A DNA stretch of 33,561 bases. Origin: Deltaproteobacteria bacterium (GTDB lineage Bacteria; SAR324; NAC60-12). Location of the stretch: contig WTIF01000289.1 in NCBI GenBank assembly GCA_011522845.1, forward strand, positions 1 through 33,561. The letters are read 5' to 3'. Positions 9,525 to 18,838 of the stretch are shown here, piece by piece; position 1 is the stretch's first letter, and each line of letters opens with the position of its first letter. Both the position numbers and the translations under genes were made by a program. Under the pieces are notes generated by a model that was not told the DNA's origin, ran no database searches, and was given only the letters and a program-made list of their open reading frames with translations.

Positions 9525-10513
9525 GTCTCGCCCTCCAAAACTAATTTTGCAATTTCATCTGCAGAAAGAATCCACTTGCGGTAAGGATCCATCAGAAAAC
9601 TGGTTTCGGTTTGGGTGATTTTTTTTCTCGTCTCATTGCCAATCATGTCTAGATAGTCTTGGTGACTCTGGTAGCTAAATACATACTCCTTCAAATATTG
9701 TTGGGTGGTTTCTTCGGAAGCAAGTGCTTTGTTCATCGAACGCATGTGTTCTTCATCCACATCATAAAGTCCTGGTGAACTTTGTGGCCAGGCAGCAAAA
9801 GGCCAGTAGACAACGGCATCCACGACGATATCTGGAATGCGTACTAGGTTTGGAAATTGTCTCATGCAGTCTGTGTGGACAATTTCATCAGCCACCAAGA
9901 TCACCTTTTTGGCGGCACGGGAGAGTTCAAAACGGCTCCACTCTGTTCCCAACATGATGGCGTTCCCGAGTGGGTCGGCCATGGAGACATGTATTGCAGC
10001 AACTTCTGGTTGTAAACTTTGAAAGGCCCCGAGTTGTCGACCACTGAAAGGATCGGTAATCATAGGGATCTTGCTGGTTGCTGGATATTCGGCTGGTGAG
10101 AAAGCGCTGCGATACTGGATGTCAGAGCCGATATTTACTGTAGCTGGTACGAAGGGCCAGTTCATCGCACCACCCAATAGCCGGATTGCCATGGCTAGAT
10201 TGGAATAATCTTCCAGTTGGACCACCCCAGTTTCTACTGCTCTGCGCAGTCCGTTGGCAAATCCAAAAACCTCGAGACCAGAGAAACCACACTCTGCTTT
10301 ATCTACAGCTCCAGCCCCGGCCAAGAGATTGAGTTGCTGGGAATTACAGTGAAAAATCGCATGGAGCTGTTTCCGACCCTTGCGCAAAAGTTCCCGCCCG
10401 AAAACGATCGCATCAGAGCCGATTGGTAGTGCTGCACCACTCGCATATTGAACACCGTTTTGCGTGAAGCGATCAACCGCGGTTGCCAGAGAAATTAACT
10501 TAGGTTGGGGCAT
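9521..10513 (-). CDS. Class I CoA-transferase, alpha subunit (glutaconate CoA-transferase/IpdA-like)
   Basis: 330 aa; overlaps beta subunit start by 4 nt; VHVSMADPLGNAIMLGTEWSRFELSRAAKKVILVADEIV typical of CoA-transferase family I. Confidence 0.85.
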   Translation of the reverse strand: MPQPKLISLATAVDRFTQNGVQYASGAALPIGSDAIVFGRELLRKGRKQLHAIFHCNSQQLNLLAGAGAVDKAECGFSGLEVFGFANGLRRAVETGVVQLEDYSNLAMAIRLLGGAMNWPFVPATVNIGSDIQYRSAFSPAEYPATSKIPMITDPFSGRQLGAFQSLQPEVAAIHVSMADPLGNAIMLGTEWSRFELSRAAKKVILVADEIVHTDCMRQFPNLVRIPDIVVDAVVYWPFAAWPQSSPGLYDVDEEHMRSMNKALASEETTQQYLKEYVFSYQSHQDYLDMIGNETRKKITQTETSFLMDPYRKWILSADEIAKLVLEGET

Positions 10514-10666
10514 GTCTTTGGGCTAGCGTAATACTGTTCTGTGAACTGTCTATTGGACCAAACTTGTTTCCACATAAATGGAGCCGTCGAACTTATCCCT
10601 TATTTCGGGAGGATTCAAGTGTTGGAAGGTCGTTCGATCAGAAGAGATGAGGGTGCGGAGTTTATA

Positions 10667-11149
10667 TCAGGCGAGTAAATTTATTGGAGATACCGCTATT
10701 CCATCAGAATCGCAATAAATCCAATGGTTTGGTGTGAAGGAGATGTTCCCAAATTGGAGAGGTATGTTTTGGAAGCCAGATCCAGTTTTGGTACTTTTAC
10801 GAGGATTCGTACCAAGAGCCTTGAAACCAATTTGCAGATTGCCAATTGCTACGCTGTCACGAATCGCACCATACACAACGATTCCGGACCAACCATTGCC
10901 GCGGGCAAGCTCTGCGATCATATCTCCAACAAGGGCTCTGCGGAGGGAACCAGCGCCATCAATCACCAGAACCCTCCCCAGACCGCTTTCCGATAGAGTC
11001 TGGCGGATCAGACTGTTGTCTTCGTGGCACCTGATTGTCGAGATCTGGCCAAAAAAGCTCTTGATACCACCGAAATTTTGGAATGACAGTTCACAACTTT
11101 GAAGTTGATCTTCAAAATCATCGAACAAATCCGCAGTAGAAAAATTCAT
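10667..11149 (-). CDS. RraA family protein (RNase E inhibitor-like / HMG aldolase superfamily)
   Basis: 160 aa; RVLVIDGAGSLRRALVGDMIAELARGNGWSGIVVYGAIRDSVAI...PRKSTKTGSG. Confidence 0.88.
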   Translation of the reverse strand: MNFSTADLFDDFEDQLQSCELSFQNFGGIKSFFGQISTIRCHEDNSLIRQTLSESGLGRVLVIDGAGSLRRALVGDMIAELARGNGWSGIVVYGAIRDSVAIGNLQIGFKALGTNPRKSTKTGSGFQNIPLQFGNISFTPNHWIYCDSDGIAVSPINLLA

Positions 11150-11155
11150 GATGTT

Positions 11156-12262
11156 CTAAGAGAAAAAACCTTTGATGGTATTCATGAATTTGTCTCTCAG
11201 TGGGTGACTGTCTTGATCACTGATGTGCTCCATCTCTTCAAGTAGTTCTCTTTGCCGAGCAGAGAGATTTGTCGGAGTTTCAACGACAATCCGCACGTGC
11301 AAATCCCCTCTGTTGCCACCACGCAAGTTCACAATTCCTTGATTCCTCAGACGGAAAATTTTGTGGGACTGGGTGCCAGCCGGGATTTTTAAGCGAGCTT
11401 TGCCTTCTAAAGTAGGGACCTCTATTTCAGTGCCCAGGGCTACCTGTGGAAAGCTGATTGGAACCTCACAATAGATGTCGGAACCATCCCGTTCGAAGAT
11501 TGGATGTTTCTTCACACGAATCACAACGTAGAGGTCCCCCGGAGGTCCGCCGTCAATCCCATGTTCTCCCTCGCCAGAGAGTTTGATCCTGGAATTGTTA
11601 TCTACACCCGCAGGAATGTTGATTCGAATGGTCCTTGTCTTAGGAACGCGCTTTTTTCCGCGACAAGTTCCACAAGGATTACGAACAGTTTTTCCTTGCC
11701 CACCACAGGATCGGCAAGTTGTTGCGACACTAAAGAAACCTTGCTGGATTCGCTGCTGACCGGTCCCACTACAGACTCGACAGACCTCAATATCGGATTC
11801 TGATTTCGCCCCTAGTCCTCCGCAAGTTTCGCAGGTTTCCATTCTGGGAATATCAACTTCGGTCGAATGCCCAAATGCGGCTTCTTCAAAAGAAATCTCC
11901 ATATTGTACTGGAGATCAGAACCGCGTTCACCGCGGCTACGTTGCCCCCCAGTATTTCCGAAGAGATCTCCGAAAAGATCTCCAAAGATGTCACTAAAAC
12001 CACCACCGCTGAAACCACCGCTAAAGCCTTCTCCCATGCCTTCTGCTGCGTGGCCGAATTGGTCATAGCGAGAACGCTTTTGAGAATCACTGAGAACTTC
12101 ATAAGCTTCAGTAGCTTCTTTGAACTTCAACTCAGCATCTGAATCACCCGGATTACGATCAGGGTGATACTTCATGGCTACTTTTCGATAGGCCTTCTTC
12201 AGGTCTTCCGGGCTGACGTTTTGGGAGACCCCAAGTACTTCATAATAATCACGTTTGGCCAA
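11156..12262 (-). CDS. dnaJ: Chaperone DnaJ
   Basis: 368 aa; J domain [11 protein letters not shown]-rich region, [32 protein letters not shown] zinc motifs. Confidence 0.97.
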   Translation of the reverse strand: MAKRDYYEVLGVSQNVSPEDLKKAYRKVAMKYHPDRNPGDSDAELKFKEATEAYEVLSDSQKRSRYDQFGHAAEGMGEGFSGGFSGGGFSDIFGDLFGDLFGNTGGQRSRGERGSDLQYNMEISFEEAAFGHSTEVDIPRMETCETCGGLGAKSESDIEVCRVCSGTGQQRIQQGFFSVATTCRSCGGQGKTVRNPCGTCRGKKRVPKTRTIRINIPAGVDNNSRIKLSGEGEHGIDGGPPGDLYVVIRVKKHPIFERDGSDIYCEVPISFPQVALGTEIEVPTLEGKARLKIPAGTQSHKIFRLRNQGIVNLRGGNRGDLHVRIVVETPTNLSARQRELLEEMEHISDQDSHPLRDKFMNTIKGFFS

Positions 12263-12292
12263 CAGGGCCTCCTTCCTGAGGATGCGAAAAGA

Positions 12293-14215
12293 TTACTTTT
12301 TAACTTCCTCGTACTCTGCATCAACGATGTTGTCATCATCTTGCTTGCTGCCTGAACCACCACCTTGATTTTGATCATCGCCTGGCTGATCCGAGTCAGA
12401 TGGATTTGCTGCAGTTTGGCTATAAAGTAATTCAGCAAGTTTGTGAGAAGCTTGGGTAAGAGCCTCGATGTCACTGCGGATAGCTTCGGGATCATCTCCC
12501 TCCAAGCTCTTTCGGAGTTGCTCACTGACTGCGGTAATTTTCTCTTTGTCTGCTTCTGGAAGCTTGTCACCAAGTTCTCCCATCGTCTTCTCTGTACTGT
12601 AGAGTAGTGTCTCAGCTTGGTTCCGAAGTTCTGCCGATTCACGACGCTTTTTATCGTCATCAGCATATTGTTCTGCTTCCTGAACCATACGTTCTACTTC
12701 TGAGTCAGAGAGACCGCTGGAGGAAGTGATCTTGATCGCTTGTTCCTTACCCGTACCAAGGTCTTTGGCACTGACATTGACAATGCCGTTGGCATCAATG
12801 TCAAAAGTCACCTCAATTTGAGGCATTCCTCTTGGGGCTGCTGGAATACCAACCAACTCGAAACGGCCCAGGGTCTTGTTATCACCAGCCATTTCGCGCT
12901 CACCTTGCAGTACGTGAATGCTTACCGCAGGTTGATTGTCCGCTGCTGTTGAGAAGACTTGGCTCTTCCTAGTTGGAATTGTGGTGTTGCGCTCGATCAA
13001 CTTGGTCATTACTCCACCGAGGGTCTCAATGCCGAGGGAGAGTGGTGTGACATCCAACAACAGAACATCTTTGACGTCACCTTTCAGCACTCCGCCTTGG
13101 ATTGCTGCACCGATTGCAACGACTTCATCAGGATTGACGCCCTTGTGAGGTTCTTTGCCAAAGAACTCCTTTACGATCTCTTGGATCTTGGGCATTCGCG
13201 TCATTCCCCCCACTAGGATCACCTCATCAATGTCCTTGGCGGTGCAGCCAGCATCTTTTAGCGCATCTCTACATGGTCCAAGACATCGCTGGACGAGATC
13301 ATCTACCATTTGTTCGAAGCGAGCCCGGCTAATTTTCAAATTCAAATGCTTTGGACCATTCTGATCTGCGGTGATGAAGGGGAGATTAACTTCCGTTTCA
13401 GTGCTGGAAGATAATTCATGCTTTGCTTTTTCGGCAGCTTCCTTCAGGCGTTGGAGAGCCATTTTGTCTTGGCGCAGATCTATGCTGTTTTCCTTTTTGA
13501 ATTCATCAGCCAGGAAGTTGATCAATCTGTTGTCAAAGTCGTCTCCACCAAGGAAGGTATCTCCGTTGGTTGATTTGACTTCAAAGACTCCGTCTCCAAT
13601 TTCGAGAATGGAAACATCGAATGTTCCTCCACCAAGATCAAAGACGGCAATCTTCTCATCTGATTTTTTGTCCAAGCCATAAGCCAATGAAGCCGCTGTA
13701 GGTTCGTTGATGATCCTAAGTACATTCAAACCAGCGATTTTGCCTGCATCTTTCGTTGCCTGCCGTTGGCTGTCATTGAAGTAGGCTGGAACCGTAATGA
13801 CTGCGTCAGTAACCGCCTCTCCAAGATAGTCTTCAGCTGTTTGCTTCATCTTTTGAAGAACGAAAGCTGAAATTTCCGGAGGAGAATAGCTCTTACCATC
13901 TACGCCAATGTAGGCCAGATCATTTGCTCCACCTGTAATCTCGAACGGGGCCACAGATTTCAATCGGCTGACTGCTTCTGTGTTGAACTTTTGACCCATC
14001 AAGCGCTTAGCACTGAACACGGTTCGCTTTGGATTCGTAATCGCCTGTCGCTTCGCAACTTGGCCTACTAGCCGCTCACCACTGTCATTGAAGGCAACCA
14101 TGGATGGGGTGGTTCGGACGCCTTCTGAATTTTGGATTACCTTGGGATCACCGCCTTCCATCACAGCGATACAAGAGTTGGAAGTTCCCAGGTCAATTCC
14201 AATTACCTTTCCCAT
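12293..14215 (-). CDS. dnaK: Chaperone DnaK (Hsp70)
   Basis: 640 aa; [39 protein letters not shown]-terminal [15 protein letters not shown]. Confidence 0.98.
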   Translation of the reverse strand: MGKVIGIDLGTSNSCIAVMEGGDPKVIQNSEGVRTTPSMVAFNDSGERLVGQVAKRQAITNPKRTVFSAKRLMGQKFNTEAVSRLKSVAPFEITGGANDLAYIGVDGKSYSPPEISAFVLQKMKQTAEDYLGEAVTDAVITVPAYFNDSQRQATKDAGKIAGLNVLRIINEPTAASLAYGLDKKSDEKIAVFDLGGGTFDVSILEIGDGVFEVKSTNGDTFLGGDDFDNRLINFLADEFKKENSIDLRQDKMALQRLKEAAEKAKHELSSSTETEVNLPFITADQNGPKHLNLKISRARFEQMVDDLVQRCLGPCRDALKDAGCTAKDIDEVILVGGMTRMPKIQEIVKEFFGKEPHKGVNPDEVVAIGAAIQGGVLKGDVKDVLLLDVTPLSLGIETLGGVMTKLIERNTTIPTRKSQVFSTAADNQPAVSIHVLQGEREMAGDNKTLGRFELVGIPAAPRGMPQIEVTFDIDANGIVNVSAKDLGTGKEQAIKITSSSGLSDSEVERMVQEAEQYADDDKKRRESAELRNQAETLLYSTEKTMGELGDKLPEADKEKITAVSEQLRKSLEGDDPEAIRSDIEALTQASHKLAELLYSQTAANPSDSDQPGDDQNQGGGSGSKQDDDNIVDAEYEEVKK

Positions 14216-14256
14216 AGATCAGACTCCTTTGAGTTTTTTTGGGGTTCTTGAAGTAT

Positions 14257-14862
14257 TCAGGGTTTTTCAGCGACGCGTACCATGGCTGGCCTCACTACTC
14301 GATCATGGAGGTAGTAGCCAACCTGAAATACGTCCAGAACATGATTTTCTGGAACTTCGTCAGTCTGCACCATCCCAACTGCCTGATGGCAATTTGGATC
14401 AAACGGCTCACCCTGAGGCTCTATGCGGCTCACACCGAATTTGTTGAGACTCTCCTGCATCATGCGATTCACCATTTCAATGCCCTCTATCATGCTACCA
14501 GAGGCGTCTTCTTGCTGCTGAGAATGAGCGAGTGCTCTTTCCAGACTGTCAATGGCCGGTAACAACTCTCGAATCAATTCCATGTGATGATACTTAAGTC
14601 GATCAGCTTGCTCCCTGGCCATTCTCTTACGGAAGTTGTCCATTTCTGCGTGCTGGCGAAGGAGTTCTTCCTTCAGGGTGGCGACCTGCAGCAGAGCCTC
14701 GTTCTCTATTGCAGAAACTTCTTCCTCATCAGCCTCTAGCTCATCGAAATCTGTTGGGGAACCAGCTGCAATCGGTTCTGTTTCTTCTTCATTGATTGGG
14801 GTATCGCTATTTTCTAGCGGTTCTTCAGTGTTGCTCCCTTGTTCAGTATTTTCTTTGTTCAT
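14257..14862 (-). CDS. grpE: Nucleotide exchange factor GrpE
   Basis: 201 aa; MDNFRKRMAREQADRLKYHHMELIRELLPAIDSLERAL...PNCHQAV. Confidence 0.95.
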   Translation of the reverse strand: MNKENTEQGSNTEEPLENSDTPINEEETEPIAAGSPTDFDELEADEEEVSAIENEALLQVATLKEELLRQHAEMDNFRKRMAREQADRLKYHHMELIRELLPAIDSLERALAHSQQQEDASGSMIEGIEMVNRMMQESLNKFGVSRIEPQGEPFDPNCHQAVGMVQTDEVPENHVLDVFQVGYYLHDRVVRPAMVRVAEKP

Positions 14863-14868
14863 TTATTT

Positions 14869-15948
14869 TCAATCACAGGATGACGATTGTTGGGTGATGG
14901 TTTGTGAGAGAATTCTAGCTGTAAAATCAACTACTGGTATCACTGTTTGGTAGTCCATGTTGGTAGGCCCAATCACTCCGATGGTACCAAGGACATTGTT
15001 CTGATCACTGTATTGGGCCTTAACCATCGTACAGTCTTGGAGGCTCTCCAACTCATTTTCAATCCCTATGTAAATTTGGATGCCATCGGCTTCCACAGTG
15101 GAATCAAGCAAATTCATGATCATCGACTTGTGCTCGAACGCATCCATCAGTCCACGGGCACTATTCAAATTTCTAAAGCGCTCACTGAAAATCAGGTTGT
15201 GTTGGCCCTCAATGTACACTTCGGGTGCGTCCTCTAATTCGAAGGCTTTCTTCCCCAGTCGAACGGCTTGGGCTAACAGGCGGTCGTAACGTTCCTTATC
15301 TTCAACCATGCTTTCGAGGATCTGCTGTCGAATCTCATGAAGACTGCGATTGTGAAACTGTTCGTTTAGAAAACTGGAGACTGTGTTGAGGAAGTCCTGC
15401 GACAGATCCTCTGTCGTTGCAATGATCTTGTTCCGAACTTGGCCGTTACGAGTGACCAGAACAACTAAAATCTGCTGAGAGCTGAGCCGAATAAACTCAA
15501 TTCTCCTGAGAATGCTTGTTTCAACTCTCGGCGAACTGGTTAAGCAAACAAACTGAGTCAATCCTGCAAGCAGGCGGGTCGTACTGATTAAAAGATCTTC
15601 GACCTGGTTCATTCCACCCTCCTGGGTTGCCTCCTGTATTCTTTTTTGCAGCTTGCGAGTCAGTTGGTTGGCCACAACTACTTGATCAACATAGAACCGA
15701 TAAGCTTTGTCCGTGGGAATCCTGCCTGCGGAGGTATGCAACTGCATCAGGAAGCCCATGTCTGAGAGATCAGACATGATGTTCCGAATCGTCGCGGGGG
15801 ATAGCCCCATCTCCAACGTCTTTGAAAGGGAGCGTGACCCAACTGGTTCGTTACTAGTTATGTAACCCTCAATGATCCCGCGCAAGACTCGTTGGGTACG
15901 TTCGTCAATCGACTCTTTGGTCTCCAACCGTTGAACCGTTTTCGACAT
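14869..15948 (-). CDS. hrcA: Heat-inducible transcription repressor HrcA
   Basis: 359 aa; winged helix EPVGSRSLSKTLEMGLSPATIRNIMSDLSDMGFLMQLHTSAGRIPTDKAYRFYVD. Confidence 0.96.
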   Translation of the reverse strand: MSKTVQRLETKESIDERTQRVLRGIIEGYITSNEPVGSRSLSKTLEMGLSPATIRNIMSDLSDMGFLMQLHTSAGRIPTDKAYRFYVDQVVVANQLTRKLQKRIQEATQEGGMNQVEDLLISTTRLLAGLTQFVCLTSSPRVETSILRRIEFIRLSSQQILVVLVTRNGQVRNKIIATTEDLSQDFLNTVSSFLNEQFHNRSLHEIRQQILESMVEDKERYDRLLAQAVRLGKKAFELEDAPEVYIEGQHNLIFSERFRNLNSARGLMDAFEHKSMIMNLLDSTVEADGIQIYIGIENELESLQDCTMVKAQYSDQNNVLGTIGVIGPTNMDYQTVIPVVDFTARILSQTITQQSSSCD

Positions 15949-15969
15949 AAAGCTCCCTCAAGTAGCTTA

Positions 15970-15996
15970 TTAGCACTCATCAGCTGATAGTGCTAA
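15970..15996. promoter_or_regulatory. CIRCE element (HrcA operator)
   Basis: TTAGCACTC-ATCAGCTGA-TAGTGCTAA; matches TTAGCACTC-N9-GAGTGCTAA with one mismatch; directly upstream of hrcA. Confidence 0.93.
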
Positions 15997-16025
15997 TAGT
16001 TAACATTCGAATGGATGGTTGTCAA
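15997..16025 (-). promoter_or_regulatory. Sigma70-like promoter of hrcA-grpE-dnaK-dnaJ
   Basis: Minus strand TTGACA (16025-16020), N17, TAACTA (16002-15997); the -10 abuts CIRCE. Confidence 0.65.
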
Positions 16026-16090
16026 GGGAAATGACGGGAATCGGTGATGTTCTCCGTCGAAGTTTTTAGTGGACAAAGTCCATTGGGTTT

Positions 16091-17290
16091 TCAGGGTTCT
16101 GATAGTCCCAACAAATTTCGAAAGGTTTCTGGATCATCTAATTTTCTTTCCAGCCGCCTACGAAATTGGGGGAAGGAGATTCGATGGCTGCTTTCCACTT
16201 GGAGATCTTGACTGCTGTAAACCCGCGGATCCAAATTCTGATCAATCAACCACTCCAGCCAACTGTTGTAATCCTGATATAAATCCTCTGGAGGCAGTTG
16301 AAATCCAGTCGAAGTTTCATTGATCTCTTGTGTCAGCTCAAATGCTTCCTCTTCTGCAACTTCTGTTGCATCCGGAGTTAGCCCAGGCATCTTTGTCGTG
16401 GGTGGTGCGGGTGAAAAACCAGTTCTATAGTGAAGACGAAAGGTCTCAAGCAGATCATGCAACCTATCAGTAGGAGTAACCCGTCGCTCCAGACGATGAG
16501 AAAACTGAAGAAAGGAAATCGGTCGGGAGCTTTCAACTCTGAGATTTTCTGCTGAAAGTTCCTGAACATTCAGACCGATTGAATAGAGATGATCGCACCA
16601 TTCATTGAAGCTAAGATATGCTTCGTCTAGTGGCCTTGCAGGGAAGGCGTTATTTTCATCGAAACTTTCTGGAACATAGGCCTTAGGTTTTAGCTCTGGA
16701 GGTGGACGAAACCGCAGCTCATTTTCCAGCGTTTGACTCATCATCGGAGTGGAAGGCGGTGACGGGGGTGCTGGAGGCGGTGGCTGTTTGAGAGGACTTC
16801 CGCCTGGTAGTGGAGGTGATGGCATCGGAACACGCCTAGGCTGCTGAATGGATTGCCTTTCTATTTGCTCCAGTCGGCCCTTCACCTTGTCAACTTCCTC
16901 TGCAAGTCTCAGTAGAGCTTGGTGGGTACCAGCTAGATCTTCTTCGGTGAGATACTTATGTTGCTCTGGTTGCCCAGTTGTAGATTGTGATGATGCGAGG
17001 TGAGGAGAGGTCCAATCTGTTGGGAGCAAACAAAGACTATGAGCTTCCACCCAGTTAGGGGTAGTTAGCTTGCTTTCCCAGTCGGGTAGACGAGCCAGTG
17101 CAGTTTCACAGAAGTGTAAAAATGTCTGATAATTTATTCGATCTTCAGGAGACACCTTTTCTGGTCGGTCCACTCTCAGAGGACACTGTATTTGTTCCAA
17201 CCATTTGATCCAGTCCTGCCAGGTCTTCCGGGATTCCTTTCGTTGCCAGTGTTCGATCAGTCGTTTTTCCAGTTGGTCAAGAGCCTTCAT
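16091..17290 (-). CDS. Uncharacterised W-rich repeat protein with coiled coil and polyproline linker
   Basis: 399 aa; internal repeats EAYLSFNEWCDHLYSIGLNVQELSAENLRVESSRPISFLQFSHRLERRV and DLYQDYNSWLEWLIDQNLDPRVYSSQDLQVESSHRISFPQFRRRLERKL; polyproline SPLKQPPPPAPPSPPSTP; start overlaps upstream kinase stop by 4 nt. Confidence 0.85.
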   Translation of the reverse strand: MKALDQLEKRLIEHWQRKESRKTWQDWIKWLEQIQCPLRVDRPEKVSPEDRINYQTFLHFCETALARLPDWESKLTTPNWVEAHSLCLLPTDWTSPHLASSQSTTGQPEQHKYLTEEDLAGTHQALLRLAEEVDKVKGRLEQIERQSIQQPRRVPMPSPPLPGGSPLKQPPPPAPPSPPSTPMMSQTLENELRFRPPPELKPKAYVPESFDENNAFPARPLDEAYLSFNEWCDHLYSIGLNVQELSAENLRVESSRPISFLQFSHRLERRVTPTDRLHDLLETFRLHYRTGFSPAPPTTKMPGLTPDATEVAEEEAFELTQEINETSTGFQLPPEDLYQDYNSWLEWLIDQNLDPRVYSSQDLQVESSHRISFPQFRRRLERKLDDPETFRNLLGLSEP

Positions 17291-18741
17291 GATGCCTTCT
17301 TTGCAACTTCCATCATCAAATAAAGCGCCAACTCTTGAAGATCAACTTTCACCTGATACTGCTTCAGAAGGCCTCCGATCGAAATCAGAACTCTCCCCAT
17401 CAAAACAAAATTATCGGGAATTTTTACTTCTGCCCTTCTCATGATGCGCATATGAGTTTCCATCTGGCTAAGCCCTGCAAACTCGGCGGGATCTCTCTCG
17501 AAAAGTAATTTTAGCAGTAATGGGCCGTTGGGAACATCAAATCCAGCCTTGCGCAATAATGAATCAAAGTCTGATTGCTGACGATTGAATAGTGCCACCA
17601 AGACGTTTCTGTAAGCTTCACACTCGGAGTCTGTCAACTGAGCGACAGCACCAAAATCCAGCAGGGCTAGCTTCCCTTGAGGAGTTACAAAGAAATTTCC
17701 AGGGTGAGGATCTGCGTGGAACAAGCCGGTGACAAAGATTTGCTTGATGAAGCTTCTTACCAATGCTTTTAGCAGTGGCTCAGCAGCACTGGGCACATCA
17801 CTGAGGAAATGCCGAAGAGGCTGGCCGTCGACAAAACTCATAGCCAATACCTCTCTGCTCAGGAGATCAGGAATCAGGACTGGAAACACCCATTCCTCTG
17901 CTTCATACAGAGCAAGAAATTTTGTTAGGTTTGCTGCTTCATGGTAGTAATCCAGTTCTTGTCGGACACTCCTGCTTAATTCATCAACAGTTTGTTCAAC
18001 ATTCCAACCTTCTGCCCAGCGTTGAAGTAAGGGTGCGATGCGCTTGAAAAACAACAGGTCTGCTTCAATCTTCTCTGCAGCATCTGGCAACTGAATTTTC
18101 AGTGCGACGAGAGAACCACCTCTTGTTTTTGCTCGGTGAACTTGAGCAATAGATGCCGTTGCCAACGGTACTGGATCAACGTCATCGAATCGTAGTTTCC
18201 AATCGGCACCATAACACTGGATTAGCTGCTTTTCGAGTTCTTCCCATGACACACTTGGAGCCTGATCCTGAAGCTCTGCTAGCTGATCTACATAGGTTTT
18301 TGGGAGCCAGTCTCCTTGACAGCTAAGGAACTGCGCTGCTTTTATCCATGCACCCCCTTGTCTGCGGCAAAGCTCAGCCAGCTCGGCAGCGTTCTTCTGA
18401 TGAAGAGTTTGTGTTTCTTCAGCAATTTCATGGGGCTCAAGTACAGGAAGGCGGATTTTCTGAAACGCGTAGGTTCGGGCTGCAATGCTGAGAAGCGCTT
18501 GGCCGGCATCAAAGTAGCGGCTTCCATGAGCATACCACTGGTTCAGATTGTCTGACTGGCTGATGAGTTGTCGGAAAGCCTCAGGAGCATCTGTCCGAAT
18601 CCAGTCGAGAAACCCATCTCCCCAGCCTTTCCATCGTTTGGACCATTCCTCTGAGATACCGGTTTCGTCTGCCCAGTCAGAAACAGTTTGATGGGCTTTG
18701 ACCAGCCAACGTTGGGAATCTCGGAGCCAGTTGTCTGCCAT
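17287..18741 (-). CDS. ABC1/AarF/UbiB family atypical kinase
   Basis: 484 aa; GGAWIKAAQFLS (variant KxGQ), ATASIAQVHRAKTRGGSLVALKIQLP, GLFHADPHPGNFFVTPQGKLALLDFGAVAQL. Confidence 0.9.
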   Translation of the reverse strand: MADNWLRDSQRWLVKAHQTVSDWADETGISEEWSKRWKGWGDGFLDWIRTDAPEAFRQLISQSDNLNQWYAHGSRYFDAGQALLSIAARTYAFQKIRLPVLEPHEIAEETQTLHQKNAAELAELCRRQGGAWIKAAQFLSCQGDWLPKTYVDQLAELQDQAPSVSWEELEKQLIQCYGADWKLRFDDVDPVPLATASIAQVHRAKTRGGSLVALKIQLPDAAEKIEADLLFFKRIAPLLQRWAEGWNVEQTVDELSRSVRQELDYYHEAANLTKFLALYEAEEWVFPVLIPDLLSREVLAMSFVDGQPLRHFLSDVPSAAEPLLKALVRSFIKQIFVTGLFHADPHPGNFFVTPQGKLALLDFGAVAQLTDSECEAYRNVLVALFNRQQSDFDSLLRKAGFDVPNGPLLLKLLFERDPAEFAGLSQMETHMRIMRRAEVKIPDNFVLMGRVLISIGGLLKQYQVKVDLQELALYLMMEVAKKAS

Positions 18742-18838
18742 TGACCCAAAAATTAGTTTATGTGGTGAGCTGCAGGGTGTTAAAGCACGTTAGTTGAGAA
18801 GTCTTCTAGCAAAATTGCGATGCTAAGGGAAGCAAAGT

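Noticed and set aside
10577-10721. Plus-strand small ORF beginning ATGGAGCCGTCGAACTTATCC in the CoA-transferase/RraA gap
   Set aside because: Runs into rraA antisense, no recognisable motif, no clear RBS
12740-13682. Several plus-strand ORFs antisense to dnaK
   Set aside because: Codon-bias shadows opposite a highly conserved gene; no RBS or family match
18807-18825. TAGCA-N9-TGCTA inverted repeat upstream of the UbiB-like gene, resembling a CIRCE core
   Set aside because: Only 5-bp arms and overall shorter than CIRCE; does not match TTAGCACTC-N9-GAGTGCTAA
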